From NCBI RefSeq assembly GCF_963678635.1, contig NC_087062.1, forward strand, positions 61,609,584 to 61,673,583: a stretch of DNA of 64,000 bases, in the 5' to 3' direction. This DNA is from Symsagittifera roscoffensis. Its lineage: Eukaryota; Xenacoelomorpha; Acoela; Convolutidae. The notes under the pieces were generated by a model. That model saw nothing but the letters and a program-made list of their open reading frames with translations, made no database searches and was not told the DNA's origin. Every line of letters begins with the position of its first letter. The first letter of the stretch is position 1. This document shows positions 58,972 through 64,000 of this stretch, one piece after another. Position numbers and translations under genes: made by a program.

Positions 58972-59075
58972 CTAGGGATATATTATTCCAAATATCAAAA
59001 TCATAACGATGTTATAGTAGCTTGCAGAATAGAACAAGATCAACAGAAACCAATTGGTAACAAATAGGAAGCAAG

Positions 59076-60240
59076 TGTGCCAGTCGGTCATATTTGGAAG
59101 TTTGACCTTGAGGAATACGAACTACGTAATTTTGGGATGAAATTTAATTTTTCAAAAATTCGAACTGAGCCAGTCATGCTCAACTTTCTCGCGAAAACTG
59201 AAAATCTCCGAAATACAAGATCAGAACGACCGGATAACAATCGCGGGAAAGTGGTCAATTTAGGCAGTGGGAAATTGCTATTCGCAATTACCGACATCTA
59301 AATAATACGAGAGTAGAGCTGTACTATCTTGAGACAGAAAAAAAAGAACATCGAAATTCAGTTGGACCAGAGTGAACCTTCGGTGGAAAGGTGGACAACC
59401 GAGGTGTCCCAATGGTCCAGAACCAAAACTCCATTCTTGAGATAAAACTTGTTCGATTAGAACTTGTTGAACCAAACTTAATTACTCAATTATTCTCAAA
59501 TTGCTTACTAATTTAGTTACCTCTAATTCTCGAGTGTGCTGGTATGTGAGTACCCAATTTAATTTTCTTGAGTGTCTTTTATGATTGTTATGTTGATGTA
59601 AGGAGAGATTTAGGTTGATCCATCTGAAATGGATCAGACTTCTGTGCCAGTCGGTCATATCTAGAAGTTTGACATTGAGGGACAAGAATATACGTGATTT
59701 TGGAGTGAAGTTTTATTTTTCAACAATTCGAATGGAGCCTGTCATGATCAGTTTCCTCGCAACAACTGAAAACATGAAATAAAAAAGGAGAACGACCGAA
59801 TTAACAATTGCGGGAAAGTTGTCAAATATATACAGTGGGAAATTGCTATTCGCAATTTCCATCGTAGAAAACTGGAGTAGAGCTGTTCTATCTGATATAG
59901 GAGACAAAACAAATACAAGAGCGGAGCTAAAATCAACTGGACCAGTGTGAACCTTCAACGGAAAGGCGGACAAGGGAAGTCTCCCAATGGTCCAGATCAA
60001 AAACTATATTCTTGAGTTAAAACTTACTTCCTTGGATCGGAACTCATCGTTAAAAAACTTCTTGAGTTATATTTGATTATATTTATGCCAGAGTCGTTAA
60101 TTAGTTTAATTACTCTGATTCTCAAGCGTGCTGCTATGTAAGTACCAAATTTTGTTTTCTCGAGTGTGTTTTGTGATTGTTATGTTGAGTTAAGGCGAGT
60201 TTTAGGTTGATCCATCTGAAATGGATCAAAGTTCCACTGT
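59076..60240. repeat. 567-bp tandem duplication
   Basis: Unit 1 at 59076-59642 and unit 2 at 59643-60240. Both start TGTGCCAGTCGGTCATAT and share GCGGGAAAGT, CAGTGGGAAATTGCTATTCGCAAT, and the close TTTTAGGTTGATCCATCTGAAATGGATCA (contains a short palindrome, TGATCCAT..ATGGATCA). They differ by many substitutions. Position just upstream of a retrotransposon suggests duplicated or nested LTR-derived sequence, which is inference. Confidence 0.75.
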
Positions 60241-60989
60241 CTAATAAAAAAATAACCTAACGGATTGTTCCAACCCTGTTTTTAACGGCGTTCGTGTAAT
60301 TTGGGTATTTCGAGACCTAAGTATGGGAACGTTCTTATTTTCTAGAATGGGGGATATTTTGGTAGTAGCCTTTAAGGGTAACGGGTTCTAGTCTCATGTC
60401 GCAAGCGAACCTAATTGGCTCTGACCGTTTTTGAGGTAGAAAAACACAAGAGATAGTGTCCCTGACTCTTGAGCCAATGGTTATAGGGCCTATTTTTCTT
60501 AAGCCTCATATGTGACCGAAGTAGGCAACTGTTACATAGTGTTTTTATGGCGCTCCTGGGTGTTTTTACGACATCATGACTACGGAGTCGAACCCACTTG
60601 ACACAGCTCGGGGCTGCATGCCCATTCTAGAGTACCGGTGATAGCTTTTTAAGAAAACTTGAGAAAACTTCCTGGTACGCTCTCCGAACGAGGCCTAGCT
60701 AACCGAGTAAGGGGGGTAACTAGGGGGACAAAAAAACGAGCAAAAAGTCAAAAGCTAAACAAAAATAAGAAAAAAGTATAGAAAAAGGAACAAAAACCAT
60801 AAAACAAAAAAGACAGTGACTTGGATACCAGATTAGTTGGATCAAAACTTTATATTAAGTAAATAGTATACCCATACTGTTTTATAAGACCGATCGTTTC
60901 GATCAATCTAGCAATCTAAACCAGTGACTTCAATAAGGTGCCCAAGTGGGGGGCGTTGTTAAATGTTTTCAGATAGCTTGCAACCTAGC

Positions 60990-61200
60990 CGGACCTCTAG
61001 GAGACTTGACTGGAAGAGGTGACCAGCCGAGTGGGAAAGTGGTTCACAAGGACAGAACAGGACCACTAGGAGACTTGACTGGAAGAGGTGACCAGCCGAG
61101 TGGGAAAGTGGTTCACAAGGACTGAGCTGAAACGCTAGGAAACTTGACTGGAAGAGGTGACCAGCCAAGTGGGAAGGTGGTGCTGGTGTCAAGTGCAGTG
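60990..61200. repeat. 69-bp repeat, three units
   Basis: GAGACTTGAC or its variant starts at 61001, 61070 and 61139, exactly 69 bp apart. Each unit has GGAAGAGGTGACCAGCC and GTGGGAAAGTGG. Confidence 0.9.
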
Positions 61201-62091
61201 CACGTCAAAGGGACAACCAGCACGGGATCGCTACAACAAAAAGAGGACGCACAGGGGTGTTCTCAAGTTGGGCAAACGGGTATCGTTAAATTCCACATTA
61301 CATTATAGGAAATAAGTGTAAAATTGGATAAGCGGAGCCCCATTGTTTTGAGGAAGTTTTTACACAAGCAGGCCTGGAAACAGGTCTACGGTTTTCTCTC
61401 GAGAGGTTTAGCACCCGGCGCTTAAGGGATTGTTCGGCTTAAGAGGGGGGCTAAAGAGGGGGGAGGTTAGAAGGGGGCTGGTTAGGTTAGAGGTTGGTGG
61501 TTGTAAATTGTAAAAAGGGGGGACACATTAGAGTAAATAATTGTTCGGCATCGTCGATTTAGTTACATTAGATACTTACACGCGTTGATTATAAGAAGCG
61601 GATATCCAAATTTAACATCGAGTTAAGGTAGGTACACTGGTCGGATCGGAAGGGGGGAACGGACATAGACAGTTTTGTGATACCCCATAAGATCGCTAGC
61701 AGGGGGGAGGAAAACGCGTGGCAATCGGGTAACAGACATTTTTTCGGACAAAGGTTGACATCTGTCAGCCTTGAATTTTAGGTGGGTTCACCTCTCTGTT
61801 TTTGTGATTTTTCTTGTTTAAATTTTTACGTTTTGGTGAAAATTTGTTGTTGGTATTTGAACGAACAGGTGATCACAAGATACCTGCGAAAAAGTTGTAG
61901 TTTCAAATAGCCTGAAACAACGAGAGGGAGATAAATACAGGGGGGTCAGTATTTGGATTTTGGCCAAGAAGATAGGGATTTTGCGAAATTTTTTTTACTA
62001 GAGCTCAAGTGGTGGTACACGGTACAGCGGTTCAAGAGGCCCCACAACGAAGAAGAAGAGATCCTACTATCCAGACACTTAGTGACAAGTC

Positions 62092-62756
62092 TTGGGGCAG
62101 TACCGAACAAGTCTTGGGACATTGCAGTCTGGGGACGGTCTTGGAGCAGTACAGTCTTGGGACAGTCTTGGGACAGTAGAGTCTTGGGACAGTCTGGGCA
62201 CGGTGCAGTCTTGGGACAGTCTTGGACCAGAGCAGTCTTGGTACGACACAGTCTTGGGACACTGGTCTTGGGACAGTAGTCTTGGGACAGTAGTCTTGGG
62301 ACAGTGGTCTTGGGACACTAGTCTTGGGACACTGGTCTTGGGACAGTGGTCTTGGGACAGTGGTCTTGGGAGTGTGGTCTTGGGAGTGTGGTCTTGGGAC
62401 AGTGGTCTTGGGACACTAGTCTTGGTAAGTGGTCTTGGGACAGTGGTCTTGGGACAGTGGTCTTGGGACACTGGTCTTGGGACAGTAGTCTTGGGACAGT
62501 AGTCTTGGGACAGTAGTCTTGGGACAGTGGTCTTGGGACAGTGGTCTTGGTACACTGGTCTTGGGACAGTAGTCTTGGGACAGTAGTCTTGGGACAGTAG
62601 TCTTGGGACAGTAGTCTTGGGACAGTAGTCTTGGGACAGTAGTCTTAGGGCAAGGGTCTTGGGACAGTAGTCTTGGGACAGTGGTCTTGGGACACTAGTC
62701 TTGGGACAGTCGTCTTAGGGCAAGGGTCTTGGGACAGTGGTCTTGGGACACTAACA
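62092..62756. repeat. 14-bp minisatellite, roughly 45 units
   Basis: Core TCTTGGGACAGTAG / TCTTGGGACAGTGG with variants (GACACTGG, GGAGTGTGG, AGGGCAAGGG). Since 14 is not a multiple of 3, three units make a 42-bp, 14-residue period that stays open in several frames on both strands. Confidence 0.95.
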
Positions 62757-63075
62757 AGAAGTACTGAGACAGCACTGAATAGTCATGGGACAGTAGAGAG
62801 GAAGTCTTGGAACAGTATAAAGAAGGGGGTGACGGTACTAAAGGGTACTAAGACAGGTTGAGGTAACCAATCGCAAAATTAAATTTTCTAACCAGTCCTA
62901 AAGATCCGGTACTGTGGGAATCAAGAACATACTGAATTTTCAAAAAGCTTAGGAAACGTTGTTTTTATTAAATTGTAAATTTCTTTTTATTGATTTTGTC
63001 AAAAGAGATTTAAACCCTAGAGTAGAATTTTGTATATAGTAATACTGTAAATAGGAACAATTGTAAATAAAAATA

Positions 63076-64000
63076 ATGAGGCGGAGCAGGGTACCGGTGG
63101 CTGAAAAAAGATCTACTGAAGCAAAGACAAAATACAACTCGTCGCTACGTAAAACGACATTAATGGGCCCAAAGATAACAAATAAGAACTTTTCAGTTAG
63201 CATGGTCAACACGAGGAGTAATACAGAGAACAGAGCAAAAGAGGGCACGGAAGGGAAACAAGCAGAACCCGCCATCGAGATTGAACTAGAGACACCGGAC
63301 CAGAGTGTGGATGAGGTGGGAAAGAAGACGACAGAGTCAACTCCGATGCCGAATGCGGAAGAACCTAATCCAAAGTCCATGGAGTTCTCACCGATAGACA
63401 ATGTGGAGGACACAACAGGCAACACGCCAGAAACGGTGAAGGACGAGTCTCAAGCAAAAAGAACGTCTTTTCTTGAAAAATTGGCGATAATGGTCGGAAT
63501 GAAGTCGAGAGACGCAGCAGTGGAAGAAACGAAAGCCGAGAAAGGCAAGACATTCGGAACAGTTTCCACGAAAATGACAGACACCGACCAAAACGAAGAC
63601 CAGATCAGACTGAGAACAGCAACCAACAACAGGACAACAACTGACCATGGAACAACTACTCTTGAGCTAGGCGATTTGATGGCAAAGCTAGAACAGATAG
63701 ACAAGAAACTGAAGCACAGCGAAGAGGATAGAGATGTGATAAGGAAAGAAATAAGGAACAACAAACATGAGTACCTGGACAGCTACTTCAATCTAGCGAG
63801 AGCGACAGAGGAAAGCCTTCAGCAGATGTCGGATAAAGTAGATACCACTGATGAAGAGCGAGACAAGATTATCAAAAAAGACATGCAAGAAATGAAGCAA
63901 CGATACGACGCAGTGAATAGCCAGTTGGGGAGTTTGGAAACAAGAATGGATACGATGAGAAGAGACCAGGCTGAGAGTTCATGTGCGATACAGACAAAGT
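63076..64000 (+). CDS. Partial gag-like ORF of an LTR retrotransposon
   Basis: Open from ATG 63076 (or ATG 63202, which gives MVNTRSNTE, a start often seen in Ty3/gypsy gag proteins) to the window edge without a stop, at least 308 codons. It is hydrophilic and charged, with a low-complexity N-terminal half and then a long heptad-like coiled-coil region from about residue 195 (LMAKLEQIDKKLKHSEED, then MQEMKQRYDAVNSQLGSLE). No zinc knuckle, protease or reverse transcriptase within the window. The clean, stop-free frame suggests a young element. Family (gypsy or BEL) cannot be fixed from this part. Confidence 0.6.
   Translation, partial: MRRSRVPVAEKRSTEAKTKYNSSLRKTTLMGPKITNKNFSVSMVNTRSNTENRAKEGTEGKQAEPAIEIELETPDQSVDEVGKKTTESTPMPNAEEPNPKSMEFSPIDNVEDTTGNTPETVKDESQAKRTSFLEKLAIMVGMKSRDAAVEETKAEKGKTFGTVSTKMTDTDQNEDQIRLRTATNNRTTTDHGTTTLELGDLMAKLEQIDKKLKHSEEDRDVIRKEIRNNKHEYLDSYFNLARATEESLQQMSDKVDTTDEERDKIIKKDMQEMKQRYDAVNSQLGSLETRMDTMRRDQAESSCAIQTK

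Larger units (their letters stand above)
60241..63075 (+). other. Long repeat-rich leader before the gag ORF
   Basis: Higher in G than the surroundings. Contains three 69-bp units at about 60990-61200, G-runs at 61440-61520, and the 14-bp minisatellite at 62092-62756. No coding sequence; apparent ORFs in the minisatellite come from the repeat reading open in every frame. It is probably the retroelement's 5' untranslated region, possibly mixed with the LTR. Confidence 0.5.

Noticed and set aside
62079-62555. 158-residue minus-strand ORF with a PRLSQD-type repeat
   Set aside because: Artefact of the 14-bp minisatellite, which is open in all frames.
62949-63764. Minus-strand ORFs of 62-158 residues
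   Set aside because: Shadows of the plus-strand gag-like ORF, which is longer and has coiled-coil character.

Overview
The window is nuclear DNA from an animal, probably a bilaterian invertebrate. It is AT-rich, has spliced genes with GT..AG introns and long introns filled with decayed mobile DNA, and carries a clear Pax6 gene. The Pax6 N-terminus (MPHKG before HSGVNQLGG) is the kind I know from invertebrate, including spiralian, Pax6 proteins. I cannot name the species, and a spiralian placement is only a leaning.

Layout. (1) 0.8-7.1 kb, plus strand: Pax6, four coding exons, phase-consistent, 562 codons. (2) 14.2-15.5 kb, minus strand: an EMC8/EMC9 subunit of the ER membrane protein complex, with a possible first coding exon at 22.9 kb. 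(3) 20.3-20.6 kb, minus strand: a TRIQK-like small ER membrane protein. (4) 33.2-58.3 kb, minus strand: a six-exon gene for a PAS-A/PAS-B protein most like CLOCK/NPAS2. All five junctions are phase-consistent (680 codons), and no bHLH is visible. (5) 39.3-43.2 kb, plus strand, nested in the 14.7-kb fifth intron of the PAS gene: a roughly 1,230-residue protein with a NERD nuclease-related domain, a UvrD/Rep-like SF1 helicase core and a long helical C-terminus. (6) 51.9-54.2 kb: a short degenerate Ty1/copia-type LTR element inside a PAS-gene intron. (7) From about 59 kb to the right edge: tandem duplications, minisatellites and the start of an LTR-retrotransposon gag ORF that runs off the window.

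The space between genes is mostly repeats. There are hAT-type MITEs with CAGGGGCGGATC ends and 8-bp target-site duplications, and two related satellite-like arrays at 18.8-19.8 and 35.1-36.0 kb. There is a tRNA-derived SINE at 24.0 kb. There is also a large family of 0.35-1.6 kb elements with a hairpin at each end and, in many copies, an antisense tRNA-like segment inside. In that family the 5' subterminal octamer matches the reverse complement of the 3' hairpin arm, and the pair differs together between copies.

The genes do not form an obvious pathway. Pax6 and the PAS protein are regulators, EMC8/9 and TRIQK are ER proteins. The NERD-helicase and the hairpin-ended element family are the best candidates for little-described biology. 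All splice calls are by eye from phase, splice consensus and family similarity, with no transcript support.
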